From Strongylocentrotus droebachiensis (taxonomy: Eukaryota; Echinodermata; Echinoidea; Camarodonta; Strongylocentrotidae), in assembly GCA_035222895.1 (NCBI GenBank), contig JAVYIG010001612.1:124001-188000 (forward strand): 64,000 bases of DNA, written 5' to 3'. Positions within the stretch are counted from its first letter, which is position 1. Each line of letters begins with the position of its first letter. The notes under the pieces are model-generated. The model made no database searches. It saw only the letters and a list, made by a program, of their open reading frames with translations, and was not told the origin of the DNA. A program made the translations under genes and the position numbers. This document shows positions 1-13,400 of this stretch, in pieces.

Positions 1-240
1 AGAATTAATATTTATTTGCATGATCATCTTATTTTATGTTTGAAAAAATCTTCACGTATAAGTTAATCTTTTTGGATCTTCTTGGATTCTTTTCCTCCTA
101 AATACTCCGAAGAAGAGTTTTGACTGGAGGTGGTGGAGGGTGGACGATTACATTTTGGATAAAGAAAAAAATACGACAGTCAAAGATAAATAAATAAATT
201 ACCTTGATTAATCTAGAAAGAGTTCTAGTATGACTAAAGA

Positions 241-322
241 CAGGCGCGGATCTACGGGGGGGGGTTTAGGGGGTTTAAACCCCCCCCTTGGGCGGCCCAG
301 AAAAAAAAAAAAAAAAAAAGGG

Positions 323-361
<39 letters not shown>

Positions 362-689
362 AAGAAAAAAGAACGCACGCTGGAGAGAAACCCTTTCAAG
401 TGCAAATATTGTGAGAAGATATTCAACTCATCTGGTAACTTAACCAAACACATGATAACTCTGGATATAACTGTGTATTAAACTGTTACTTGATTTAAAA
501 AGACGTTATCATGCACTGCTTTTTATGGTCTCCATTGTGTTAATAGATGCCAGGAAAACATCACTTACGGGGTTCAAATAAACACCCCCAAAAAAATCGG
601 CTCGCCGCTTCGCGGCTCGTGGACGATGCTCCGCATCGTCATTATTTTGGTCAAACCCCCCCCTTAGCAAAAAGCTAGATCCGCCCCTG
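241..689. mobile_element. Palindromic MITE carrying a C2H2 zinc-finger fragment
   Basis: The ends are imperfect inverted repeats: CAGGCGCGGATCTA on the left and TAGATCCGCCCCTG on the right. These resemble the CAGGGGCGGATC-type ends of hAT-like MITEs. No clean 8-bp target duplication is seen. Inside, after long A runs, 370-470 reads in the + frame as a zinc-finger linker and finger (ERNPFKCKYCEKIF, then SSGNLTKHM), with the first Cys pair and one His kept and the second His missing. It is a captured, decayed gene fragment rather than a gene. Confidence 0.6.
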
Positions 690-1065
690 AAAGAAATATA
701 ATCACAGGCACAGCGTTAAAATCATCTAACAAGATTGTGATCATAACCTTACTCATTTTGATTTGTTTTTGATTTCGTAAACTCTTTTCGGGAGTGAGCA
801 CAATTTTCTAATTATTTGTTGGCTCAACGGGGAGGGGGAGGGGGTATGGAGCTCTATTTTTTTTAATAATCAACACCCTCCCCCCACCCTTTGAGCAAAA
901 AACAATTGGCACTTTGGAATCTCTTAGATTTAGAATTGAGAAGATAACACAATTCTTGTCTGATCTGCGGCTACATTTTGAAACACCGACCATAAAAACG
1001 ACTATCTTACCTATTGTCAAAAGAGGGCAGCAAATTACATGTTGAGCCAGCTGGCTTGCTGCGCC

Positions 1066-1088
1066 TGCGCAATGGCAACCTTAGCAAC
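1066..1088 (+). promoter_or_regulatory. Candidate RFX (X-box) half-sites upstream of CFAP44
   Basis: ATGGCAAC at 1072-1079 matches the right half of the RFX X-box palindrome, and a second GCAAC follows at 1084-1088. The left half of a full X-box is poorly matched, so this is a half-site or direct repeat of half-sites. It lies 22-36 bases before the ATG. RFX factors, with FOXJ1, are the known activators of motile cilia genes, so position and target make biological sense. Experimental support is absent. Confidence 0.35.
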
Positions 1089-1101
1089 GGGTAACTCCAA
1101 A

Positions 1102-3100
1102 ATGGACGACGAGCAACAGGCGAACGCAGGTAAATAGTGATTGTTTATACCGATAAATATCATATTTGTAAATATATTTTTGTTTTATTCAAGTGATATG
1201 TACGTATTAACTCTAGAGCTATAATTATCATTGACATTCTTAGTTATTGGGCATTCTTAATTGTATTAATATAGCAAAGAACTCGCCCATGTTTTTCTGA
1301 AGGATTTTGAAGTTCGCCGCGATGCGGTCAGTGTATGGGCCGAGAGTGACGGGGGAAGGGAAGTTGCCGTGAGCCTTGTGCGATGGTGCACGGTCGGCCG
1401 CGCGCGGCGGGGTGGAATGCGAACAAATGAGGTTGGATATTTTTTTTAGACTGTAGTGTAGGCCTAGGCTTCATGTTATTTCTTGGTCTATTTGGGTGAG
1501 GCAGATTGCTTTCACCTGAATTTAGACATTAGATCTATGTATGATATTAGACTGATTTCTAAATCAGCAATCAATGAAAATGTGATTGTGAAACAGTTCT
1601 GAAACGAAAACAAGAATTGAAGAAAGAAAGACAGATCAAACTAAAAATCAAATTGAAGGCTTAGCTTGAATTTTTGAAGAGATTTGTAATTGAACACTGT
1701 TTTGACATGCTAAGGTAGATGTTCAAGTTCAAACGCTGATGGATCTGTTGAAGTTGTAATGAAATAGCGAACTCTAACTTTACAAATTATGATTTTTATG
1801 TTTGTCACCTCAAAATAGTACAGATTCAAAATCAATTTTTATATTCCATTGCAGAACCTGCTGCTACTGATGGGCAGCAGGAAGAGACCAATGCTGAGCA
1901 GGAAACTAACGAGACATCACAAGAAGACACAACAGCACAAGGTACACTTCAAGAATGCCAGAAGACGTTATAAAACTCTCTGCGGCATTAACCGCTAGCC
2001 TTTCTTGGCAATCCAACGTCGTCAATAAGAAAAATGAAAACAAATGAAGTCTTTCATCTGAAATGATTAACTACCCCACTTTATGCGATGATGATCTAAA
2101 GGAAGGGGTGAGGGGGGGGGGGGGGGGGGGGGGGGTTGTGTGACTGTTATAAAGAGATTATAATTTATTTTTCCAGTTTTTAAAATGATAGTGATAATAA
2201 TTCAGTGTGGATGTCATAAAGAGATTATAATTTATTTTTCCAGTTTTTAAAATGATAGTGATAATAATTCAGTGTGGATGTCATAAAGAGATAATTTATT
2301 TTCCAGTTTTTAAAATGACAATGATTATAATTCAGACATAGGTCTAGACCCCATGTATTCTTTCCAGAGCCATTCGTACATGATTTTCTGGTCTTCATCT
2401 GTACTCCCTGGAATGAAACAAATCTTTCAGATTTATTCTATTTTGGAGGTTAGCAACAGTACAACTGCTAATTCCATTTCATTATTTGATTACAGCTGCC
2501 AATGACAATGCAGAACCAGCTGAAGTGAGTCCGGAGGGTGGGGCAGATGCCCCAGCAGCTGAGGGTGCGGATGACCCACAGGACACAGAGGGGAATGGTG
2601 AGCAGAAGGCGGAGCAGGAAGATGGCGGAGAGAATAACGATGCGGTAGAGCCTCCGATTGAAACTGCTCCTGAAGATGGACAAGCGCCCGAAGGTGTGTT
2701 TCATTGAAATTCATCCAATCTCAACTCTATTGACGCATTTGGAAGGAAAGCATGATATTATTCATGATGGATGTAGTCATTGTTCTTCATAGTTCAATAA
2801 ATCCCCCCCCCCACCCCCTGCAGTACAAATGATGAAATGCTGACATTTTAAAGTGAAAATGAAATAACATATCAATATGAAGAATAAAAAATGGTCAAAA
2901 CAAAGACAAATATAAAACAACATATTTAAAAAAGAAAATCGTAAGACAAAGTTTTGTGAGATACAATCACTATTCATTCTCGGGGAAAATAAGAAATTTA
3001 ATATATCGATGAAACTAGTGCTGTAACCAAACGTTTAACCGTCCGGTATCCGACCGCCGATGGCGGATTCCGTTTTCAATTGGACGGTTTCGGTTAAACG

Positions 3101-3131
<31 letters not shown>

Positions 3132-3497
3132 TTTTTTTTTTTTTTTTTTTTTTTTTTTAAGTTTCGATTTATGCCCCTCCACCTGGCAATGTCTCCCAGC
3201 TCAGTAATCTGTTTTTTGACTCACCACTCCGAAACTAAAACAACACTCCAATTTGTCTGTCATCTTCAATATGTACTTTATAATAAAAATTCATCCAACT
3301 TTTACACATGGCGTGCCACAAGGTTCTATCCTAGGTCCTCTACTGTTTTTTTATTTACATTAATGATCTTACACATTCTTCTAAAAACGACATTGTTACT
3401 ATTATTTGTGACAAGTTCACAAGCACAAATCAGCGCCTTCAAATGCACCTCGCAGTTAAATGAAAGTCCTGGCTTGCTGCCGACAGAGTCGGTCAAC

Positions 3498-3528
<31 letters not shown>

Positions 3529-4496
3529 GTTTTTTTTTTTTTTTTTTTTTTAATTTAATTTTTTATTTGTTTAACCGAAAACCGTCCGGTTTTGACTGGC
3601 GGTTAAACGGAATTGGAGATATCCGTGATATTACAGCACTAGATGAAACTTCTGTTTGCAGTGTGATTCAAATTACTCTTAAACGACCAGTGTCATATAC
3701 ATGTTTGCAAAGTAATTCCCATCCCCTGTTGGTCTGAATTTGTAATATGCATTTTTTTTTAAAGTGAATATAATGCATTAGATGCCAATGATAGATGAGC
3801 TTCATGTATATTGCAGATCTGTTCCTTATTTCAAGTACAACAGATTTTATATGTCGATTTCAACAAGAATGATCTTATGATATCACTCTTAGCCGATGCA
3901 CCCCAGGCCGCCGAAGACACAGCACAAGCAGCCCAGGCAGAAGGGGAACAGGTTGTCGCAGATGATGACACCGCCCCAGCTGCAGAGGGAGCAACAGAGG
4001 CTGACACACCCCAGGAGACACAGGGTGACACACCCCAGGAGACACAGGGTGACGCACCCCAGGAGACACAAGGTGACGCACCCCAGGAGACACAAGGTGA
4101 CGCACCCCAGGAGACACAAGGTGACGCAACCCAAGATGCACCGGCAGAAGGACAGGGGGAAGCACCCGAGGAGACACCAGCAGCAGAACCCCAGACAGAA
4201 TCTGCAGAATCCCAACAACCGCAAACAGACACTGGAGGGGACGGAGAACCGAAGCCCCAGGACGCCCAGCCCCAGCAGCAACCCGAGGGTGGGGAGACAC
4301 ATGCCGATGGGGGTGAGGAGACACAGGTCGATGGAGGTGGGGCAGAGGAGACAGAGGGAGAGAAAGGAGAGGATTCTAAGGAGGAAGAGGATGAGAATTT
4401 GATACCTAAAGATTTCTTTTACGACTATGAAGAACACAGCTCCAAGCCAGTTATTGCTGAGGATTCCGGTCTACCAAACGACATGCTCAAACTATT
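1102..4496 (+). CDS. CFAP44: CFAP44 exons 1-4: acidic N-terminal region
   Basis: Coding exons are 1102-1129, 1855-1941, 2496-2693 and 3893-4496, encoding about residues 1-305. Composition is mostly E, D, A, Q, P, T and G, beginning MDDEQQANA. The last exon contains five in-frame copies of a 24-nt unit and ends in the conserved lead-in to the first WD blade ([12 protein letters not shown]). No catalytic or binding motif is visible. Acidic N-termini are usual in CFAP44, but length and repeats make this one hard to align, so exons 2 and 3 rest on splice phase and composition rather than homology. Confidence 0.85.
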
Positions 4497-7400
4497 GTAT
4501 CCTTTGAAGATTTTAAGATGTATTCAATTCAATACTCGAAACCTTACCCAAGAAATTGAATAATTTAATGTAAATATTAGCAAAAGCTACTTCGCAGAAT
4601 TATAAAGTTGATAAAGACAAAAGTACCTAACGATTCATGCACTCCACAAAGATTAACATGATATACACTGTAAGTGAAAATGGGGAAGAGAAGAAGCAAT
4701 TATTAATCAAGAACTGTTGACATATTTGAAAGGATATTATACCATTGACCCATTTGAAACTTTGTGGTTTCTGAATCTGGCTTTGGAAATGATAAAAATA
4801 TATTGTCTGATTGTTATGTGGACCCGATCGACTCACCTATATAGCTGAGGCGGTGATCCATCCTAAATTAATGCAAATTCATTGTTGATATGTGTACTCC
4901 ACATGAGATGATATCATCAAGTCGATAGCTTGATTTTAGGTCGACAACTTCCGATATCAATTTTAGATATTGTCTTTCAGAGAGCTGACTTCGCTGACAG
5001 ACACTATTATTATTATTATTGTTATCTATGGCTTATAAGCTTTTTGTTGATATATAAATCATCTTTTTTCATTTTTCATATCTGACAGGATCTTTACCAC
5101 ATTAAAGTTTATGAACACCTAAGCCTAGTATTATCCTTGACTTGTAGCTTTTCTTCACCAGTCACTCTTTTGGATATGACTGCAAGAAACTGTCCAATCT
5201 GTACATGCTGGATGCCAACACAGTCCTCTTTGCGGCTGGTAACATAGTCCAAATCTTGAACCTCGTGACCAAGGAGCAACGATACGTCAGGACTACAAGC
5301 GGTGGTGGAGTTGGTGCTATAACTGTGAGTGAAGATAGTTGATTCCTGTTTTATCTGAATTGTCAATGAAAACAATTTCAACTTCAACTTTACACATTTT
5401 CTTATTGTTGCAGTTTGTATATAAACATGTATATATATTGTGTTTACTTGCACTGTCAAAACATGTATAATATAGTCTGTGACTGCCAGTCATGTTTTAA
5501 TAAACCTTGTTAAAATTGAATTGAATTGAAAACACAGAAGAGAAGTTCTGGTCCTGCAAACAATCTTTCATCTACATTGTTTAGCACCACTGAAAACATT
5601 TTATATAGGTTTTTGTTTAGGTTTTTGCCATTCCATGAAGAGCAGCATTTGTACTTATTTTATGTTTCTTTTCAATGATTTTTTTTCAATGACAGGTGCA
5701 CCCCAGTCTGAAATACTTTGTGGTCGCCGAAAAGGGGGACATGCCCAACATCATCTTCTACGAGTTCCCCTCCCTCAAGCTCTACCGCATCCTGAGGGGC
5801 GGCACGGAGAAGGGCTACGCCTTTGTGGACTTCAACCCCGCCGGGACCCTCCTGGCCTCCGTGGGTTGTAACCCTGACTTCATGCTGACCCTATGGGACT
5901 GGCAGCAGGAGAAGATCCAACTGAGATCCAAGGCTTTCTCCCAGGATGTCTTCAGGGTCACGTTCTCCCCTGAGAACGAGGGGCAGCTGACGACCAGCGG
6001 CACCGGCCACATCAGGTTAGTGTTTAATATAGTGAAACCTGTCTATAAAGACCACCCAAGGGAGACAAGAAAAGTGGTCTTTGTAGACAGGTTCCTTTAG
6101 TGTATGTTTCAAGAGAACAATTTTCAAGGGAAACAAAAAATTTGGTCTTCGTAGACAGGTGGACACTAAAGCAGGTTTGACTGTACATAATAGCCCAGGG
6201 AAGTATTTCACAAAGACTAAGATCGAATTTAAGTTGGACTTACATGTAACTATGGCAGACTGTACATGCCACTATTTGCTCTCACCAGTTACTGGCACTG
6301 GTCTCTCCAAGGGTGGTGCAAATCATGGTCACCAAATTTGAGGAATTAACAATTGTTGATAATTCGTTATTGAAGGAAAATATATTATCTAAAGATAATG
6401 TCGATCTTATAGTCTTTGTGAAACACTCCCCAGGACCTGAGCAGCTTGTGCATGTACATGAGGTTAACACAATATTAAGAACCCCTCAATAAATTTCGCA
6501 ATTTTACAGTGATGAATATTGGGTTAGATTATTTATGCTAAGTGATGAACACAAAGATTAATAGTGCTGTAGCCTGTTGAGTTGTGATTGAAATTTCTAC
6601 AAAAATAATGAATACGGTCACTCTACATGTGTGAAAAATATCTTTCTGCTCCGCTTAAAGGGAGTGTAAACTGACGAGACTAAATGTGTCTTTCCCTCGG
6701 CCTGACTCGGGGCCAATCAGGTATAATAGGACTACAGACGATGCATACGCAAAACTGAAGCGTGAGGAGAACTTCGGTCTGTTTCGCGAACGCTGACCAT
6801 GTAGAGATTAAGTCGCTGATTCCCGTTTATTAAGTCCATTCGTTTACGTGCAGTTGTCCAAAAGAAGATGTGGATGGCGTTCACCAGTATTTGCCATGCT
6901 ACTATTGCCTTTAACTCTACCGGACCTTTGCATGTGGGAACTTTATTTCATGGATTTTCTCAAATTCTAATAGGTTCTGGAAGATGGCCGACACCTTCAC
7001 CGGCCTCAAGCTCCAGGGGGCACTGGGCAAGTTTGGCCGCACCGAGATCTCGGACATCCGGGGCTATGTGGAGCTGCCGGACGGCAAGGTGCTGTCCGGG
7101 ACAGACTCGGGCAACATGCTGCTCTGGGAGGGCGGCCTGATCAAGGTCCAGATCGGTCGTAAGGGCAAGAAGCCCTGCCATCAAGGGGCTATTGAACAGT
7201 TTGTGATGGATGAGGGGGAGTTGATCACGATCGGCGCTGATGGCTTCATCAGGGTAAGTCACAGTTTTCATGCAGCTAGGGCTCACCAGTAAGAGGGGTT
7301 GGGGGTGCATATGCCCTTCCCTTGATATTCACTCTGAACACTCCCCCTTTCCCCATTTCAAAATGTAAACATTTAAACAGAATTACAAGCCCCACCCCCT

Positions 7401-10400
7401 TGAGAGAGAGGAAAATTATTTATTATAATTATAATATTACTCAAATAAGATACAAAATTCTTGTGGATTAATGTATTTGTATTTTTTTGGTACATGATCT
7501 TTTTCTTTAAAATGTTCACTTCCACTTGTGTGCTCATATTTTTGGAAGTCTTTTCCCCTCCATGTTGTTCATTGTTTCATGCCTTGCCTTAATTGAGATT
7601 ATAATGTTCCTGTACCTGTTTTTCAAAACCATGTTTTCCTTCTGTAGTTTCTATGTTTTTTGTAGTCTCTCATACATGTAGTCAGCTCAACCCCGTTTTT
7701 GCTGATTAATTAATATTTACATGTATTCTTGTAATATCCTTATAAGTGCAATTTATTTCATAGCACTTGCAAGATCTTAAATATGTGATACTCTTTACAA
7801 AAAAAGGTATCAACCATAGTAAATGGAAATAATTTGTTTTTTCTTTAGGTGTGGGACTTTGAGTCGATTGACACGGCCGATTCCATGGACGAGTCCGGTG
7901 TCTTTGAGATGGAACCTATGAATGACCTCAAGGTCGGAAGCGACGTCCATCTCATGTCCATGGTCAAGTCAGTTGACCCTGAGGTGCAGAGCCTGTGGTA
8001 CGGCCAGGTGAGTAATAATAACTTGTTAAGAAATTACATTTAGAAATGATTCCAGGGGAAAGCGTACTCAATTGCTATAACCATCTTCTGGTCAACTTGT
8101 TTTCCTTTTAATACAAGTCTCTTGAAATAATTGTCGAAGGATGTCTTGTTTGGGTTCCAGGAGTCTGCAAGTTTGATACAGGGGTAGGTTGGAAGTCGTG
8201 CCAAAGTCCAAATGTACTGTTTAAATACAAGATTACAAAAAAAAAGATTTTGTTTGTTTTGTTGATTTTTTTTTTGGGGGGGGGAGAGTGCTTCAATATT
8301 TTCTGATGACCAAAAATATGTAATAAAGGGTGATCAGATATATTTGGTTGCTTTTTCACTTGAAATTCTCTGACAAGATGAAAGAAAATGAAAACAAAAA
8401 ATGTCTGCAAGGTCTCAACTGAGATCCAACCTTTAAGAGAGTCATTTTTAGCAAATTGACAGAGATAATCAATTTTGATGATCGTCCTACAACTCCCGCG
8501 TATTAAGTCGTTCGATATGAAAATTGATAGCTCCTGCTCCTGTAATTCATGCTCTTCATTCGATTTTTTCGTCTCTGTCAGGATGCGAACGGTGGGATCT
8601 GGAAGCTGGACCTGTCCTTCTCGCACACCACCAAGGATCCCGAGAAGCTCTTCTCGTACCATGCAGGAGAGATCACTGCCGTAGCGACGTCACCCATCTC
8701 GCAGCTCATTGCTTCCACCGCCCATGATGGTAAGTGACACTGCCTTTCTATTCTCAATACCCCATAATTAATATTCACCCGTTTGTTGGATGATGCAACT
8801 TTTCTTTGAGTTTCAAAATTTGAGTTTCAATGTCAAAATTTACGTTTCATGTGTTACTAGACAGAGGGGTGCAAACGCATTTTTTGGTCGAATTTATAAC
8901 CTGTTTAGCTCTTATTGCTGAAGTAATAATATCACTGCTAACAATTTGAATAATGCACAGATGTAAATGTGCTTTGCTGAAATGCTTTTTTTTTTCTTGA
9001 AATAATACTTTGTCTTCGCATTCAAACTCATGCTTGAGATGGGCAAACAGTGACGTAGCTTGTGTTTCGGGTGGCAATTAAATTTGATGTTAGTACTGGC
9101 CAGAGTGGTTTATAGTGTTAGGGTTGATATAAGGAATGGGATAAGAGTTTGAAATCAACTGCAGAGCTTTTGGCACCAGGATCAATATACATCCACATTA
9201 TAAATCGTTTTTACCAATACATATTCATGGGATTGATTCAATTTCTCAAGAAAATCCTCTCTCGATCTCTCTCTCTCTGATCAGACTCCACCACTTTATG
9301 AGATATAATCTGTACAGAAATGCCACTTGTTACACATTGTGCTTATCTTTGCTTTGTTTAGCTACTGTTCGTGTGTATGACAATGCATCCAAGACGCCAC
9401 TGTGCCATACCAAGTTCAACGCTGGATCCACCTCCCTGTTGTGGTTGCCTCAGATTGTAAGTTAGACAAAGGATTGCAGTTGGATATAGATTAAGATAAG
9501 GAATAAATATGTTTATTAAGTTGGTCATATTTTGTTATTTATATGTGTTTGATAAAATTGTAATCATACAGTTTGTTATCATCTACATGTACATCCATGA
9601 ATACAACCTTTGATTACTAATGTAACAGAAAAAATAAAATAAATAAAATAAGGTAGATAAAAATATACTATTTTTTTAACTACCCCCAACAATTCAAATG
9701 TCAAGTAAGTCGTGATAAATTGTGGCTTTGCTGAAAATGCCAAATAAATGATTAAACGCCTTATTTGTTTACAGATAGCCCAACGCTTTTAGGTATCTTC
9801 CTAAATCTATAACACTGCCAAGTTTATGATTAATAACATTCCTGTTCACAGATTGATCCCAGTATAACTTTTTATTTCAATGATATTTTTCAATTTGATT
9901 TATTTCATTATATTGAAGAAGAAAAAAAATCATGGTAATGACTTGGTTTAATATGCTTTCTCTTTAGGCTCCATTATATTTCTCCCTTTGTTTAACTTGA
10001 TTTTATGTATTATTCTATTCGCTTGTATTAATACCACAAACAAAAAGATGTTACATGCCAAATGTAATAATGTATTATACAACATGTGAAATATGAAAAT
10101 ACACTGAAACTGAACTGAACTGAACCTGGATTAAATATTATGATACCTGTTTTCAGATTGATTCCAAACATATGCCTGTTACCCTATGGTGAACATGCCA
10201 GCTGAATAATCAGTTCATCTTGTAATTTATAGATTGACCCCAAGGGGGCCACCATCCTGGCCGGATTCAACGACGGCGTGGTCAGAGTACTGGTCATCGC
10301 CAGACAGGACCATCAAGACCACCATAAGAAGGGTCAGAACCAACCCCAGGCCCAGCTCATCCTCAAGCAAGCCTTTAAACCTCACACCAAGGCTGTCACA

Positions 10401-13400
10401 GCGATGGCTCTAGACAACAAGGGAGAACTGCTCGCTTCTGGGGTAAAAACATCTTCTTTTTTTTGTATTCAGAGTACTTATAATTAAAGGGAGTGTAGAC
10501 TGATGAGACTACAGTATGTGTCTTTCCTTTCAGCCAATCGGGTATCATACAACAACAGACGATGCGACCGCAGCAATCATGTGTGTGCAACATACGCTGG
10601 ATGGCGTTAACCAGTATTTGCCAAGCTACACTCCCTTTAAGCTTGGTTCTCGATTATCCAAGCATACATTTGCTGCTCAGTTGAAAGCTGAATTCATGTA
10701 TTGATTAATATACATGACATGACAATATAAGTCAAGAAATAGGGTTGACAATTTTTGAAATTATATTGGCATCACGCTTCAGATTACATTAACCATCATA
10801 TTGTTTGATTCACTGACTCTTCCTAAAGAAATGACTCAAGCATCAACTGTTATGATTTTTTTTGGGGGTACTATTCTTGATTACTTGTTCTACGCATCAT
10901 GTATGTTTTGAAAAATGGTTCAAGCGCCAGGGAAATCATCTCGGTGTTTATGTGGCAGTTCAATCTCATTCTCTATTCCTCTGCACTATGTATTCTACTT
11001 AGTTTGTTGTTTTATCAAACATACAGGCCACTTTGACAAAAAAACAACCTACAGTTAGATAAAGCAATTACGAATTGAATATCTGTTCCATATACAGGCC
11101 CCGTTACAATGTGCTGATATCTTTTGCATGCCAGTTTTGTTACCAGTCCTTAATAGCTATTTTTTTCAATGTCTTTTTTTCGCTGCAGGGAGCCGACGGA
11201 ACAGTGTTCTTCATGTCTGTCAGTGATACGTTCAGTCCTGTTGGATACATTGAGATGCCAGGGCCAGTAACGCACCTCACCTGGGCTCCCGGCAACTTTG
11301 TAAGTACAGCTTCAAATCCATATTGACCCTTTCAGTGTCATAGGTGGGAAAGTCCTACCAAAAGTTTGAGGTAGGACAATGTATTTGCACAATTGACTGC
11401 CATTTTTCTTGAAAACAAACAAAAATGGATAAAGGCACTAAAATAATTAATGTCCATGAAAGATAGCATTCCATGTACCATTTGTCCTTTTTCATGACCT
11501 TTGATCTTTGACCTTTGCAGGAGAAGAACACCTGCTTGTGTTCTGTTAGGATACGAGAGTGATAGAGGTTGCGGCCCCAGAACCTGGCAGCTACGACACC
11601 GCCAAGACCTTCAACATCACTTACCTAATAATAATAACATGCCTTTTGGATTTTATCTCTAATTTATGACCTTTGACCTTTGATATTTGACCTTTGCAGG
11701 AGAAGAACACCCTGTTGGTGTTCTGTGCGAATGGTGAGGTGATGGAGGTCACGGCCCCAGAGCCAGGCAGCTACGACACCTCCAAGACCTTCAACATCAC
11801 AGGCTTGGAAACCAGGTCCTTCTCCTTTACCAGCATCAAGTCTAGACTCAGGGTAAGAAAACTTGTACTCCGGCCTCTACGTTCCATTCTCAGTTGAAGA
11901 AAATACCACATCAAAATACCAAATTTTGTTCTTCATGTAAATAAATTATATTCTATTTTGGGTGCCAGTCTGCCCCTACTCTACAATGAGTGAGTACTGA
12001 TCGATATACGGATTTCATCAGGCTCTAGAGACACGTTCTATTCAGTAGCAGTATTTATATTGAGGCAGAAGGAAAAAAAGAATATTACAACATAAAAGAC
12101 GAGATTAGTGAAGGAATCAATGATATGACGTTTAAACTATTGCTCATGTTTTTGTTTACACTTTACAAATGATAGAGAGAAGAGGAAGAGGAAAGGAAGA
12201 GAATCGAAGAGGAGGAGAAACAGAAGGAGAAGGAGAGACAGAGACGTATCCGTCGGGAACGTGGCCTAGAAGATGAGGAAGAGGAGGAGGAAGAAGGTAA
12301 AAATCAAATTCAACTGTTTTAATTGCTGCAAAGACTGATTAACAAATCAACGTCTTATTTTCCTTGCATGAAACATATGCAGAAGTTTACACCATTATTT
12401 TCGTTCTCAAGAGAAAGAGGGAGAAAGTACTCTATGTAAAATATAACAATGGACAAATTATACAATAAATCATTCAACGTCTTTTACATAGAATTTTTGT
12501 ATATAAATCTGTGAGATATATACATGCACACTCTGTACAGATGATTTAAATAAGTGAAAAGGTGTTCTTAATTGTTTGGTCAAGAATATATATGTACAAG
12601 CACATTTTCTTTTAGATATTTATAAAGGCTCATGTCGGACATGGGTAAGACCTATTTTAGTGTAAAAAAATGTGTAAAAAAACAAATCAGGGGAGTGTTT
12701 CACAATGATTAAGATTGACTCTAAGTTGGACTTAACTTTGGCAGGCCACTGTAATACCACTTTTTGCTCTCACCATTATGATCTTTAGATAAATGTTGAG
12801 TAAATGGGGAGAGCAAACAGTGTTATGAATGGCTTGCCAAAGTTAAGTCTAACTTAAAGTTGATCTTAGTCTTTGTGATACACCCCCCAGGAATGGTGCG
12901 GAGCAGTTATTCTTGAAGATTTCTCATTTGCTCTTCTTCTGTCTTTTTCTTTTTCAGAGGAGAAAGAGGAGGAGCCACAGCCCTTGTACTTCCCAGAGGA
13001 GCCTAGTCCTATTCTCTTTGGAATGTACGCTCCAAACGATCCAGACACTTTCTGGGTTTCCATGGTGAGTCAAATTTGTTCGACTATGGTACATTGGATT
13101 TAAGGCATTAGTATAGATACAGTATAATGAATGCTGTGAGAGGAATAGTTGTTTTATAGGCTCAAGGGAATGTTGCATCCTGATATCACCACGAGGCGTG
13201 CCAAGGAGTAATGGCGAGATGCAATGTCCCTGAGAGCCTATAAAACAACTGTTCCTTGAATATTAAAGCAGTCATTTTTAAAGAGAGGTATATAATATTT
13301 TATATACATGTACTTCTGGGGAGTGTTTCACAAAGAAGACTAAGATCGACTTTAAGTTGGACTTAACTATGGCAGGCTGTTCATGCCACTGTTTGTTCTC

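Larger units (their letters stand above)
1..1101. other. Sequence upstream of CFAP44
   Basis: No gene is supported here. It contains one palindromic element (241-689), a G-rich/C-rich stretch at 830-890 and, from about 1020, the GC-richer sequence that probably holds the CFAP44 promoter and 5' UTR. No TATA box is obvious near the start codon. Confidence 0.5.

Noticed and set aside
230-481. A small zinc-finger gene
   Set aside because: Only one incomplete finger after poly-lysine, wholly inside a palindromic element; no exon structure.
3060-3737. A 225-residue open frame on the + strand
   Set aside because: It is mainly lysine and phenylalanine from A and T runs across a MITE plus an out-of-frame LINE fragment.
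3889-4437. Long - strand and other-frame open frames over CFAP44 exon 4
   Set aside because: They mirror the GC-rich coding minisatellite and lack independent coding character.
11521-11622. Alternative exon 13 of CFAP44
   Set aside because: In-frame stop, diverged first half and no suitable donor; it is a decayed copy.
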